From assembly GCA_004352715.1 (NCBI GenBank), contig SCFE01000021.1:1163605-1227604 (forward strand): a stretch of 64,000 bases of DNA, read 5' to 3'. Origin of the DNA: Hofstenia miamia. Lineage: Eukaryota; Xenacoelomorpha; Acoela. Positions 1-10,344 of the stretch are shown one piece after another; within the stretch, counting starts at the first letter, position 1, and each line of letters starts with the position of its first letter. Under the pieces are notes generated by a model, which was not told the origin of the DNA, did not search any database, and worked only from the letters and a program-made list of their open reading frames with translations. Both the position numbers and the translations under genes were made by a program.

Positions 1-12
1 TATATATATATA

Positions 13-582
13 GTCCCATAAAAAACTGCGGTTTTTCTTTTAAGATGTTGATATAAAATATTCTATTGTTAAAAAGATGTATAACCTTGTTGAAGACTAT
101 GGTTACCTCTTTTGAAGATTATCCACGTGGTATTCAACAACAAAACATGGTGATCATTCAGGACAACGCCAGAACCCACACCTCCAGAGCGACAACAACC
201 CATCTAACAGATAACTTCATCAAGTTGGTGAAGCAACTACCGTACTCGTCTGACACTAATCTTTGTGATCAGTATTTCTTTGCAAATTCAGAATCACTCT
301 GAACCGGTAATTTTGCTGACAGAGAAGTTGTTGTTACATTTTTGGTTGAACACATATCTCATTTCACTCGTCATCGAATGAGTAGGGCTTTGGAGGAACT
401 GACTGTTGATATCAACAAAATTGTTGAAAATGATGAAAACAATATTTAAATAACAGTTATCATTACTTAATATAATATTTGTTACTCATTCCACTCAAAT
501 ATTTTATAAAAATTACTGAACTAAAAACGCTTTTTTAAATTTTCTATAAAACAAAAAAACTCAGCTTTTTATGAGACAACCT
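13..582 (+). mobile_element. Tc1/mariner element remnant (DD34D mariner), flanked by TA repeats
   Basis: The two ends form an imperfect inverted repeat of about 30 bp: the left end reads GTCCCATAAAAAACTGCGG, and the right end, reverse-complemented, reads GTCTCATAAAAAGCTGAG. Both ends abut (TA)n, matching the TA target preference of Tc1/mariner elements. At about 570 bp it is under half of a full mariner; the 5' half of the transposase gene is missing, so this is an internally deleted copy. The right flank runs straight into TA repeats and a 1,000-base gap. Confidence 0.75.
66..449 (+). pseudogene. mariner transposase, C-terminal part, one in-frame stop
   Basis: This is the C-terminal part of a cut-and-paste DDE transposase. 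The translation contains IIQDNARTHTSRA followed by PYSSDTNLCDQYFF, the second and third catalytic Asp regions of mariner. I count 34 residues between the two Asp, the canonical mariner DD34D spacing. The usual YSPDLN reads YSSDTN here. An in-frame TGA at 300-302 interrupts the frame; past it the same frame stays open and matches a mariner C-terminus, ending at the TAA at 447-449. The DNA-binding domain and first catalytic Asp are absent. The first codon of the open stretch is TTG, so no true start is present. Not functional. Confidence 0.8.
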
Positions 583-601
583 ATATATATATATATATAT
601 A

Positions 602-1601
602 NNNNNNNNNNNNNNNNNNNNNNNNNNNNNNNNNNNNNNNNNNNNNNNNNNNNNNNNNNNNNNNNNNNNNNNNNNNNNNNNNNNNNNNNNNNNNNNNNNN
701 NNNNNNNNNNNNNNNNNNNNNNNNNNNNNNNNNNNNNNNNNNNNNNNNNNNNNNNNNNNNNNNNNNNNNNNNNNNNNNNNNNNNNNNNNNNNNNNNNNNN
801 NNNNNNNNNNNNNNNNNNNNNNNNNNNNNNNNNNNNNNNNNNNNNNNNNNNNNNNNNNNNNNNNNNNNNNNNNNNNNNNNNNNNNNNNNNNNNNNNNNNN
901 NNNNNNNNNNNNNNNNNNNNNNNNNNNNNNNNNNNNNNNNNNNNNNNNNNNNNNNNNNNNNNNNNNNNNNNNNNNNNNNNNNNNNNNNNNNNNNNNNNNN
1001 NNNNNNNNNNNNNNNNNNNNNNNNNNNNNNNNNNNNNNNNNNNNNNNNNNNNNNNNNNNNNNNNNNNNNNNNNNNNNNNNNNNNNNNNNNNNNNNNNNNN
1101 NNNNNNNNNNNNNNNNNNNNNNNNNNNNNNNNNNNNNNNNNNNNNNNNNNNNNNNNNNNNNNNNNNNNNNNNNNNNNNNNNNNNNNNNNNNNNNNNNNNN
1201 NNNNNNNNNNNNNNNNNNNNNNNNNNNNNNNNNNNNNNNNNNNNNNNNNNNNNNNNNNNNNNNNNNNNNNNNNNNNNNNNNNNNNNNNNNNNNNNNNNNN
1301 NNNNNNNNNNNNNNNNNNNNNNNNNNNNNNNNNNNNNNNNNNNNNNNNNNNNNNNNNNNNNNNNNNNNNNNNNNNNNNNNNNNNNNNNNNNNNNNNNNNN
1401 NNNNNNNNNNNNNNNNNNNNNNNNNNNNNNNNNNNNNNNNNNNNNNNNNNNNNNNNNNNNNNNNNNNNNNNNNNNNNNNNNNNNNNNNNNNNNNNNNNNN
1501 NNNNNNNNNNNNNNNNNNNNNNNNNNNNNNNNNNNNNNNNNNNNNNNNNNNNNNNNNNNNNNNNNNNNNNNNNNNNNNNNNNNNNNNNNNNNNNNNNNNN
1601 N
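602..1601. other. assembly gap, 1,000 N, adjoining a (TA)n array
   Basis: Exactly 1,000 N, a conventional length that probably stands for an unknown size. The left border is a TA microsatellite. Confidence 0.95.
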
Positions 1602-1623
1602 GTTTACACCTATGGTATATACT

Positions 1624-1675
1624 AACAGTGGCGGATTAAGGGAGGACTACGGGACTGCAGTCCCCCCCTAGGAGG
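1624..1675. repeat. hAT-type terminal sequence (CAGTGGCGGATT...)
   Basis: The segment starts CAGTGGCGGATTAAGGGAGG and continues with a short C-run, GTCCCCCCCTAGG. CAGTGGCGGAT is a widespread hAT terminal inverted repeat, and G-rich then C-rich sequence just inside it is common in ZMYM/DUF4371-type hAT elements. The matching end is not visible nearby; an inverted copy of the same end lies at 17722-17731. This is a recognition call from the terminal motif only. Confidence 0.4.
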
Positions 1676-1736
1676 AAGCAAAATGGAATGTTGCTATTAG
1701 GCTAATTTGTGCAACCTTAGTAAAAAATTTTAACTA

Positions 1737-2996
1737 AGGATGTGCAGGAATCCGGTAAAATTGGCAATTACCCAGCCGGATCCGGATATCCGGTATCCGA
1801 TAAAATTTAGCTTGCTTTCCGGATTTTACCGGATAACATATTCTGAGATAAAACTTGATTTAAAAATGGAATTTTCAAGGAAAAAGCTGTATTTTTCCAT
1901 GATATGAAACTTGTCATACAATAAAACAAGTTTTTCTGACATATCCGGGCATAGTCTATTTATTACTTATACTTTTTCAATCATATTTTTATTTTTTGTA
2001 AGATGCCGGAATATTTGTAGCTAAATGTCATAAAAGTCATATTTTTGCATAGTTTCATTAAATTTAGAAAAAACTTTAAAAATTATTGCTGGAGTGTAAT
2101 TACTGCTTTAAATTGATTTCAATTTTCAATTAATGTACTTCCTGCCCTAATCCCGAGAAGTTTACTAGCTAGCAAATTATTGACTCAACCCGACCCACTG
2201 GTTGACTCGCTTCTAGGATTGGCCATGTATGCTGAAATAATATTAAAGGAACTATATAAATTATTATTTCATGGATTTTGCAAGGCAAACGTGTTGCAGA
2301 ACTGTGCCATGAGTAATCAGTCAAAATATATGAAGTTTGACAATCTAATTGCTTCAATTAAGGCTGCTATCATAAAAAGTTAAAGTTGTTAAATGTTTGA
2401 CAGAATTGAAATCCGAATAAATGTTGTTTTTACTCCAACATTTGTTTTTGGAAATGACGGATAACTGTGAAATAATCACCTATATCATGTCAAGATTAGA
2501 AAATACTGCTTGAACTGCTATAAATGGAAGGAAGGTTGAAGGACATTTAATCAGAATTGTATGCGAATTAGTTACGAAAATATCAAGCAACATCAGCTGC
2601 AGTTGAGAGATGGTTTTCTATTTTGAGAAAACTCTTAGCCTAAGATAGAAATCTTAAATACAAAATGCATATAAATTTATGTGCTAGTATTATAATTTAG
2701 TGAAGTTGTTGCTTCAAAAATTGACTTATTATTATGTAAGAGTTTTTGTATTTATTTTATATCTTGTTCTCAGTAATAGAAAAACGTTTTATATTGCTTA
2801 AATGGATCATTTTGAAAAATGGACGGTCTTTTAGAGCATATTCAACTAAGTTCAGTCTTATTTTGTGATAAAATGAGGTCATATTTTACGTTTTACAGTC
2901 ATGTTTCTGTTTCCCTAGTAATAATTGAACAATATATTATCCGATATCCGGCAGTCGAATTATCCGGTATCCGGTATATTCAATTCACTACAGACT
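1737..2996 (+). mobile_element. hAT element remnant with ATCCGG subterminal repeats
   Basis: Clusters of the hexamer ATCCGG and its variants lie at both ends (about 1750-1830 and 2938-2980). In hAT elements such clusters are transposase-binding subterminal repeats. Between them is a decayed hAT C-terminus at 2584-2700. The left end starts GGATGTGCAGGAATCCGG; the right end runs into another element and a gap. The interior from about 1840 to 2570 is AT-rich and heavily mutated. Confidence 0.6.
2584..2700 (+). pseudogene. hAT transposase C-terminal dimerisation segment
   Basis: The translation contains QATSAAVERWFSILRKLLA, then a stop, then DRNLKYKM and further sequence in the same frame. The SxAAVERxFSxLRKLLxxDR pattern is the conserved C-terminal dimerisation motif of hAT transposases. 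An in-frame TAA follows LLA and the frame ends with TAG at 2700. Upstream sequence back to about 2400 is AT-rich with scattered stops. This is a dead fragment belonging to the surrounding ATCCGG element. Confidence 0.65.
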
Positions 2997-2999
2997 TGT

Positions 3000-3036
3000 C
3001 AACGAGCCGACATTTCCAAGCTCGGCTCGGCTCGTT
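3000..3036. repeat. GCTCG-repeat end of another TIR element, cut by a gap
   Basis: The segment ends in CTCGGCTCGGCTCG immediately before the 1,000-N gap at 3037-4036. The tandem CTCGG units resemble GC-rich subterminal repeats of hAT-like elements. The rest lies in the gap, so family and size are unknown. Confidence 0.3.
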
Positions 3037-4036
3037 NNNNNNNNNNNNNNNNNNNNNNNNNNNNNNNNNNNNNNNNNNNNNNNNNNNNNNNNNNNNNNNN
3101 NNNNNNNNNNNNNNNNNNNNNNNNNNNNNNNNNNNNNNNNNNNNNNNNNNNNNNNNNNNNNNNNNNNNNNNNNNNNNNNNNNNNNNNNNNNNNNNNNNNN
3201 NNNNNNNNNNNNNNNNNNNNNNNNNNNNNNNNNNNNNNNNNNNNNNNNNNNNNNNNNNNNNNNNNNNNNNNNNNNNNNNNNNNNNNNNNNNNNNNNNNNN
3301 NNNNNNNNNNNNNNNNNNNNNNNNNNNNNNNNNNNNNNNNNNNNNNNNNNNNNNNNNNNNNNNNNNNNNNNNNNNNNNNNNNNNNNNNNNNNNNNNNNNN
3401 NNNNNNNNNNNNNNNNNNNNNNNNNNNNNNNNNNNNNNNNNNNNNNNNNNNNNNNNNNNNNNNNNNNNNNNNNNNNNNNNNNNNNNNNNNNNNNNNNNNN
3501 NNNNNNNNNNNNNNNNNNNNNNNNNNNNNNNNNNNNNNNNNNNNNNNNNNNNNNNNNNNNNNNNNNNNNNNNNNNNNNNNNNNNNNNNNNNNNNNNNNNN
3601 NNNNNNNNNNNNNNNNNNNNNNNNNNNNNNNNNNNNNNNNNNNNNNNNNNNNNNNNNNNNNNNNNNNNNNNNNNNNNNNNNNNNNNNNNNNNNNNNNNNN
3701 NNNNNNNNNNNNNNNNNNNNNNNNNNNNNNNNNNNNNNNNNNNNNNNNNNNNNNNNNNNNNNNNNNNNNNNNNNNNNNNNNNNNNNNNNNNNNNNNNNNN
3801 NNNNNNNNNNNNNNNNNNNNNNNNNNNNNNNNNNNNNNNNNNNNNNNNNNNNNNNNNNNNNNNNNNNNNNNNNNNNNNNNNNNNNNNNNNNNNNNNNNNN
3901 NNNNNNNNNNNNNNNNNNNNNNNNNNNNNNNNNNNNNNNNNNNNNNNNNNNNNNNNNNNNNNNNNNNNNNNNNNNNNNNNNNNNNNNNNNNNNNNNNNNN
4001 NNNNNNNNNNNNNNNNNNNNNNNNNNNNNNNNNNNN
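3037..4036. other. assembly gap, 1,000 N
   Basis: 1,000 N of unknown true size. It lies just downstream, on the minus strand, of the candidate microexon cluster, so further exons of that gene may be hidden here. Confidence 0.95.
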
Positions 4037-4068
4037 ACAGCAAGTATACAAGGGAGGAATAAACTTAC

Positions 4069-4091
4069 GTGGCAAGTGGCGGTGGCAGTGC
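4069..4091 (-). CDS. candidate 23-nt microexon (ALPPPLA)
   Basis: On the minus strand ...GATACATAG is followed by 23 nt and then a strong donor, GTAAGTTT. The segment is 16/23 G+C in an AT-rich setting. In phase 0 it reads ALPPPLA plus two bases. Its length and phase (0 to 2) equal those of the 23-nt candidate at 4228-4250, which would fit mutually exclusive or alternative use. The acceptor has a weak pyrimidine tract, making this the weakest member of the cluster. A chance AG...GTAAGT pair cannot be excluded without transcript data. Confidence 0.35.
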
Positions 4092-4227
4092 CTATGTATC
4101 ATAGTTACATGCAAATAGTTTATAGCAAGACATTTTCATTTAAAACTGAATAGTGCAACTCTGACAATGTATAAACACAGCGTTAGTATGTAAGCATGAA
4201 TGCGAAGCAAAGAGAACAAACCGTTAC

Positions 4228-4250
4228 GTGAATTCATTGCATTCCGGGTC
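4228..4250 (-). CDS. candidate 23-nt microexon (DPECNEF)
   Basis: On the minus strand a good acceptor, TTTACATGTTGTTTCAG, is followed by 23 nt and the donor GTAACG. In phase 0, the phase left by the upstream candidates, it reads DPECNEF plus AC. Read on from the 21-nt exon this gives YRARSLW then DPECNEF with no stop. I do not recognise the protein. Splice signals are better than at 4069-4091. Confidence 0.45.
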
Positions 4251-4721
4251 CTGAAACAACATGTAAACAATCAACAGCCTCTAAAGTTAGCGCAATACAT
4301 ACACGTGATTCAACATTAGTTAGATCAGCGCATACTCAACGTCTTCTCAAATTTTTATACAAATTTGCAAAAAGTGAACAAAAAACTACTTTTTTACAGG
4401 AGGGTAAAAAATACCACAGTAACAAATATTTTAGGTCAACCTTATTCAGTACTATATTTATTGATGACGCATATCTACAAAAAAAATTTAAGTAGTTTTT
4501 AATGCAAAAACAGGGTAAATTCAAATGTTTACATTATTAAATTATCATTAAGAATCATAATTATCTCGAGAAGCATGACAAGTGAGAGGTTGTAGGCAAA
4601 CGATTATTAAGGGAAATTTTGAAAATGTTGGCGGGCATATAGAAATGTATTGAACTTGGTAATTTTGCATTTTCTGCTTTCATGTTTAAAACACGTTTTC
4701 AAAGAATGAATGTCCGCTTAC

Positions 4722-4742
4722 CCACAAAGATCGAGCCCTATA
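4722..4742 (-). CDS. candidate 21-nt microexon (YRARSLW)
   Basis: On the minus strand TTCTCGCAATGACAG precedes exactly 21 nt, then donor GTAAGC. The 21 nt are a multiple of three and read YRARSLW in phase 0. Inclusion or skipping would keep frame, as usual for regulated microexons. It lies between the 30-nt and 23-nt candidates, in the same phase. Function of the peptide is unknown. Confidence 0.4.
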
Positions 4743-4976
4743 CTGTCATTGCGAGAAATATATTGCGGTCACCAAATGGAAAGCCAATTAAAATTGTCAA
4801 TTGGAAATATAGTCTCATGAACGCAAGACCACAGATGGCAAAGATCAAAATGTGATTTATAACAAAGTTATGGTATATTACCATATATAAAATTTGAGAA
4901 GGTCTGGAAAACGTAATAATGTGAATTTCAAATTTAGTTCACACTTGTGAAAATTAAAATGCAGCACAGATCTTAC

Positions 4977-5006
4977 TTGAGCAGATGCGCGTCGAGTAAG
5001 AGGAGA
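4977..5006 (-). CDS. candidate 30-nt microexon (SPLTRRASAQ)
   Basis: On the minus strand CATTTTAGTTTCGATAG precedes 30 nt ending CAA, then GTAAGATC, a strong donor. The exon reads SPLTRRASAQ in phase 0, directly continuing the 82-nt exon, which ends in phase 0. RRAS is a textbook basophilic (PKA/PKC-type) phosphorylation site, so inclusion could add a regulatory site; this is inference. The segment is about half G+C, far above its surroundings. No homologue recognised. Confidence 0.5.
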
Positions 5007-5048
5007 CTATCGAAACTAAAATGTTAAAAGTTGGAAGCAAATGCCTAC

Positions 5049-5130
5049 CTTCTTCTTAGATGGCTTTTTGATTGACAATTGACGTACAAAACTACTCGTC
5101 CTTGATAACTTCGATGCTATTCTGTCCTTC
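5049..5130 (-). CDS. candidate 82-nt coding exon, Ser/Lys/Arg-rich
   Basis: On the minus strand TTATTTTTTGTAG is followed by 82 nt and the donor GTAGGC. After one base completing a split codon, 27 codons read without a stop: KDRIASKL at the start, SRTSSFVRQLS in the middle, KKPSKKK at the end. The other frames contain stops or are less protein-like. The strongly basic, serine-rich composition with RTSS and RQLS sites resembles a cytoplasmic regulatory linker of a signalling or cytoskeletal protein, but I cannot name a family. It starts in phase 2 and ends in phase 0; the next three candidates are also phase 0. An alternative AG 5 nt downstream would start it at GAC in phase 0. Confidence 0.55.
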
Positions 5131-5341
5131 CTACAAAAAATAACATTATCCTAAGTTCTAAAAACCAATTGCATTCTAGGGCTTGGGAAAACAAACAGCT
5201 ATGCATACAAAATATATTGAGAATGTAAGATATTTTCCATGCATACATCAAAATACTATATTCAAGGAATTAGAAGTTCATTGAGGATACAGACATTTTC
5301 ATCTATATGCCTCACTATGAAAATAGAAAAATAATAAGATA

Positions 5342-6341
5342 NNNNNNNNNNNNNNNNNNNNNNNNNNNNNNNNNNNNNNNNNNNNNNNNNNNNNNNNNNN
5401 NNNNNNNNNNNNNNNNNNNNNNNNNNNNNNNNNNNNNNNNNNNNNNNNNNNNNNNNNNNNNNNNNNNNNNNNNNNNNNNNNNNNNNNNNNNNNNNNNNNN
5501 NNNNNNNNNNNNNNNNNNNNNNNNNNNNNNNNNNNNNNNNNNNNNNNNNNNNNNNNNNNNNNNNNNNNNNNNNNNNNNNNNNNNNNNNNNNNNNNNNNNN
5601 NNNNNNNNNNNNNNNNNNNNNNNNNNNNNNNNNNNNNNNNNNNNNNNNNNNNNNNNNNNNNNNNNNNNNNNNNNNNNNNNNNNNNNNNNNNNNNNNNNNN
5701 NNNNNNNNNNNNNNNNNNNNNNNNNNNNNNNNNNNNNNNNNNNNNNNNNNNNNNNNNNNNNNNNNNNNNNNNNNNNNNNNNNNNNNNNNNNNNNNNNNNN
5801 NNNNNNNNNNNNNNNNNNNNNNNNNNNNNNNNNNNNNNNNNNNNNNNNNNNNNNNNNNNNNNNNNNNNNNNNNNNNNNNNNNNNNNNNNNNNNNNNNNNN
5901 NNNNNNNNNNNNNNNNNNNNNNNNNNNNNNNNNNNNNNNNNNNNNNNNNNNNNNNNNNNNNNNNNNNNNNNNNNNNNNNNNNNNNNNNNNNNNNNNNNNN
6001 NNNNNNNNNNNNNNNNNNNNNNNNNNNNNNNNNNNNNNNNNNNNNNNNNNNNNNNNNNNNNNNNNNNNNNNNNNNNNNNNNNNNNNNNNNNNNNNNNNNN
6101 NNNNNNNNNNNNNNNNNNNNNNNNNNNNNNNNNNNNNNNNNNNNNNNNNNNNNNNNNNNNNNNNNNNNNNNNNNNNNNNNNNNNNNNNNNNNNNNNNNNN
6201 NNNNNNNNNNNNNNNNNNNNNNNNNNNNNNNNNNNNNNNNNNNNNNNNNNNNNNNNNNNNNNNNNNNNNNNNNNNNNNNNNNNNNNNNNNNNNNNNNNNN
6301 NNNNNNNNNNNNNNNNNNNNNNNNNNNNNNNNNNNNNNNNN
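5342..6341. other. assembly gap, 1,000 N, right border (TA)n
   Basis: 1,000 N of unknown true size. The right border is a TA microsatellite at 6342-6362. Confidence 0.95.
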
Positions 6342-6375
6342 TATATATATATATATATATATAGGATATATATAT

Positions 6376-6785
6376 TAGGGGTGCGCGGATAGGCGGTTTT
6401 CATACCCTTACCCGCCCATTACTGGATAATTGATACCCGTACCTGCCCGTACTCGTGAAATCCTTACCCGTACATACCCGTAACCGTGTGGGTTGTACCC
6501 GTATCCACCCATAAATAATTAAACCAGAAAAAATGAATATTAATAATGCCTCAAAAATCATTTATTGACAATACATGCAAATTTCTATACTGTAATAGAA
6601 TTGTCTTATCTTAAATTACAACATGTTGTATTAGAGAAATTCTGGTTGGTAAAAAATCTGGCTTGTCCAGTGGGGTCGGGATCTGTGGGCCACGATGGGG
6701 ATATCCACAAACCTCGTGGGGTGGGGTGTAAATGAAATATTACCCGATGGTTTTCATGGGAATTTATGGGGTGAGAACTATTGCA
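6376..6785. mobile_element. non-autonomous hAT-like element rich in TACCCG repeats
   Basis: The left end TAGGGGTGCGCGGATAGGCGG is followed by many copies of (T)ACCCG and CCCGTA between 6400 and 6515. The right part, 6670-6780, holds the opposite composition (GTGGGGTGGGG, GGGTCGGG). Such inverted clusters of short G/C-rich motifs at both ends are typical of hAT elements mobilised in trans. There is no transposase coding between them. The exact right border is unclear. Confidence 0.45.
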
Positions 6786-7018
6786 CTAACCTCCGTTATA
6801 GGGTGTTTTCCAAATTTAAAATAATGATGATTTATGCATTCTTTATTAAATATCATACCCAATGGCATTCACTCAAATGTGTTGCCTACTTCGCAATTCG
6901 TCAAAAAGCAGCGATCCTGAAAAACATTTTTTGTTGCAATTGTTTTATTTATTATATTATTTTATATTAGAAGTATATTAATTCTCTTAATTCCTGATAT
7001 ATATATATATATATATAT

Positions 7019-7658
7019 NNNNNNNNNNNNNNNNNNNNNNNNNNNNNNNNNNNNNNNNNNNNNNNNNNNNNNNNNNNNNNNNNNNNNNNNNNNNNNNNNN
7101 NNNNNNNNNNNNNNNNNNNNNNNNNNNNNNNNNNNNNNNNNNNNNNNNNNNNNNNNNNNNNNNNNNNNNNNNNNNNNNNNNNNNNNNNNNNNNNNNNNNN
7201 NNNNNNNNNNNNNNNNNNNNNNNNNNNNNNNNNNNNNNNNNNNNNNNNNNNNNNNNNNNNNNNNNNNNNNNNNNNNNNNNNNNNNNNNNNNNNNNNNNNN
7301 NNNNNNNNNNNNNNNNNNNNNNNNNNNNNNNNNNNNNNNNNNNNNNNNNNNNNNNNNNNNNNNNNNNNNNNNNNNNNNNNNNNNNNNNNNNNNNNNNNNN
7401 NNNNNNNNNNNNNNNNNNNNNNNNNNNNNNNNNNNNNNNNNNNNNNNNNNNNNNNNNNNNNNNNNNNNNNNNNNNNNNNNNNNNNNNNNNNNNNNNNNNN
7501 NNNNNNNNNNNNNNNNNNNNNNNNNNNNNNNNNNNNNNNNNNNNNNNNNNNNNNNNNNNNNNNNNNNNNNNNNNNNNNNNNNNNNNNNNNNNNNNNNNNN
7601 NNNNNNNNNNNNNNNNNNNNNNNNNNNNNNNNNNNNNNNNNNNNNNNNNNNNNNNNNN
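7019..7658. other. assembly gap, 640 N, both borders (TA)n
   Basis: A sized gap with TA microsatellite on both sides, so the missing DNA is probably at least partly TA repeat. Confidence 0.95.
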
Positions 7659-7806
7659 ATATATATATATATATATATCAAATTCATTAACTTAGAGCAG
7701 TTAGAGCACTCATTCAAAGCAATGACGTGGCCTGAAGAATTTGTTCTATGACTTAATTTCAAATTTCAAAAATCGTTGTTTTTAAATATGTCAAAATTGT
7801 TCATTC

Positions 7807-8371
7807 GGTCTACAGAGTTTACATCGACCGGAATTTACATCGACTATGGAATTTACATCGACCGAAATTTACATCGACCAGAAATCTGACAGAGCTTTTT
7901 AATTGAAGAAAATTGGTAGAGATATCATTGATAGCCGAACCAAATTCGATTGAAAATACACTTTATCCATTACAAATGAATATTTTTAGTGTAAGAAATT
8001 TGAAATTATAGTAAGATTTAAAAAAATTCCATTGAGCTTAAAAATTTCTTGCAGAAATAATTAAGTTGAAACGAAACTTTAGTATTATTTTATACTGGTA
8101 GATTGTGAAATCAAGTTGAATAAACGTTAAATATTACTTTTTTGTCAACTTCAGATAAAAATTGTCACGTAAATTTTCTGGAATTACCCAATTGGTTTCA
8201 AATAATCCTATGATTGTCCTCAACATGATATATAGATGATTCTAAAGGAATTTTCATATTGAAAGTGGTTGATATATACTCCAGTCGATGTAAATTCTGG
8301 TCGATTTTAAGTCCGGTCGATATAAATTCTTTAGTCTATGTAAATTCTATTCGATATAAACTCTGTACGCC
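7807..8371. mobile_element. 565-bp non-autonomous hAT-like element with tandem-repeat TIRs
   Basis: The left end GGTCTACAGAG and the right end (reverse complement GGCGTACAGAG) are inverted repeats. Just inside each end lies a tandem array of the 15-16-bp unit GAATTTACATCGACC: four or five units at 7816-7887 and about five inverted units at 8278-8362. Flanking 8-mers GTTCATTC (7799-7806) and GTTCAGTC (8372-8379) match 7 of 8, the target duplication length of hAT elements. The interior, 7890-8275, has no coding capacity. Internal arrays of this kind usually bind transposase; here that is inference. Confidence 0.65.
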
Positions 8372-8379
8372 GTTCAGTC

Positions 8380-10340
8380 ACCCATGAGAGTCAGTTTGAA
8401 CAAGTGTTTTGTAATGATCTGTATTAATATTTTTTGAATAAATAATAAACTTTATAAAATATTTTTTGATTATCAATACGAAAAATATAAAAATGTGATC
8501 ATATGATGGAGGCTATTGTAGGCCTCAAATCATTGAAATGCTAAACAAAATTATTGTCATTTTGATTCTAAAAAATATAATCATAAAGTTGGAACTTGAA
8601 TAACATTTTAGCAAACAAGAAAAAAATGCTTTCAGAATTGTGCAATGAAGGTTATATTAAGTGAAGGTTTAAGTGTAACTCTGTTTTTTCACACAGGCAG
8701 TAATAAACTTTCGCAGAAAACTCAATTTAAGTTCAAAATGACATCAATTTAAGCTAATTATTGAAATTTAAATTTAAAATTAGGATGTAAATTATAACAA
8801 AAATTGAAATGGTCTTGTTTAGCTATCTTGGAGCTTCATATAATTTTAGGATAATTCTCCCAAACTCTCAAACGGGATTACACTTCTTGCAAAAAAAATC
8901 ACAGTATTGAACTACTACTAAAAAATTTCTTTTAGCAAAATTGAAAATACTCATATTTTTATAGGATGCACGATCCGTTAGCAAAATTCTCAAATGACAT
9001 TTAAAATTCCGGTATTCATTGGATCCACTAGTAAATTGGGTTTCTACCACCACCTTTCTGACTAAGATGTATCAGTACAGTAATTTAATTCAAACTCAAA
9101 ACAAACCTGTGCTACATATAGCTAATTTCTTGTTGTGATTTTACTTTTTCAATCAAAATTACAACATCTTAGCCTCCATAATTTGAGAGCTGATTTATTT
9201 CATTGCTTCATTCAATATATGTTTTTTGTCTTTCTTATTCTAATATTTTGAATATTTTTAATGACAGGAAGAGCTATGTAAAAAAATTCTGAGAGACTTC
9301 AAGATTTTTAAAGAAGTAACGAGCTAAAGCAAGCCTCATTGAGAGGTTCCATTTGACGAGAGGAGTCGAGCTGAACATACTCAATGTCAGAAAGAGCCAT
9401 CTTAAAAGTTAAACGTTTCGGATTGTTGGCAATTCTCTTCTAGGATAGGATCACTTCTACATATCATAAACATTTTACACTGTGAATACATTTCTTCAAT
9501 ATAATTTTTGCACTTCTCATTATGATTTTTTTCACGCATAGGGTTTTTGGGAGTGTAACATTATGTCATAATGCTCGACTTATTTTGGTTATTTTTAATA
9601 TTTTACGTGTTCCAAACTGTAAATAGCTTAAGCAATTTTGCTAATTTCTTTGTAAGCAAGATTGATGCAGTTGCTTTTCACACACTTTTTGTTTATTTAT
9701 TGACTCTAATGTAGAGAATAACGATGTGCAGTTATTAAATGTGTCATAATGTTGCTTATTTCTTAATCTAAATGATGAAAGATAAAAATTACAAATTTAG
9801 CGCATATTTTAAAAAATAACAGCTTCCTATGGTATTGCATTGTAGTGCAATATCCTGCAATATTATGACAAAATTCTCCACCAATAAATGTATTGCAATG
9901 TGTGTATTGAAATATATTGTATTAGCAAGTTTTTGTAATTTCTGCTTAGTAGGGCCCAGGGAAGACGTCGAATGCGAGATGGAAATTAACTAGTACTTTG
10001 ATATCTATTTAATTCTCATTAAGGCATTACAAAATACCCATTAATATTTGAAGATCTTGTCTTATTTGGACAATATTTGTATTTGAAATTACAGTTAACA
10101 TTTCTGGCCAAAACAATATTGTAATGAATACAACGACAGCATATTATCAAAATTATAATTATAAAGAACGAAAAAATCTTGGGTAGAAACTATTTCGATA
10201 TGAGCAGTTCAAAAGTCTGAAATGTTAGGGCTTCATGACAGATAAATTTATCAAGACCTCCCTCATGGGATTACGAGCCCTGTCTGCAAAATAGATGACA
10301 TTCTGCCTTCACTTAATCATTTGAGCATTCTATTTATTTA
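8380..10340. other. AT-rich DNA with no supported gene
   Basis: Plain AT-rich sequence. Short open frames occur on the minus strand, for example 31 codons from ATG at 9400, but without convincing splice or homology support. A GC-richer spot lies at 9950-9985. No repeats pairing with the rest of the window were found. Confidence 0.5.
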
Positions 10341-10344
10341 GAGA

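Noticed and set aside
571-1671. Long open frame across the first N gap (and similar frames at 2819-4153, 5307-6403, 6962-7762, 12100-12780)
   Set aside because: They consist almost entirely of N-derived unknown residues and translated TA repeat; no coding evidence.
9308-9400. Minus-strand 31-codon frame starting MALSDIEYVQLDSSRQ
   Set aside because: Looks protein-like, but no convincing donor, short, and no neighbouring exon.
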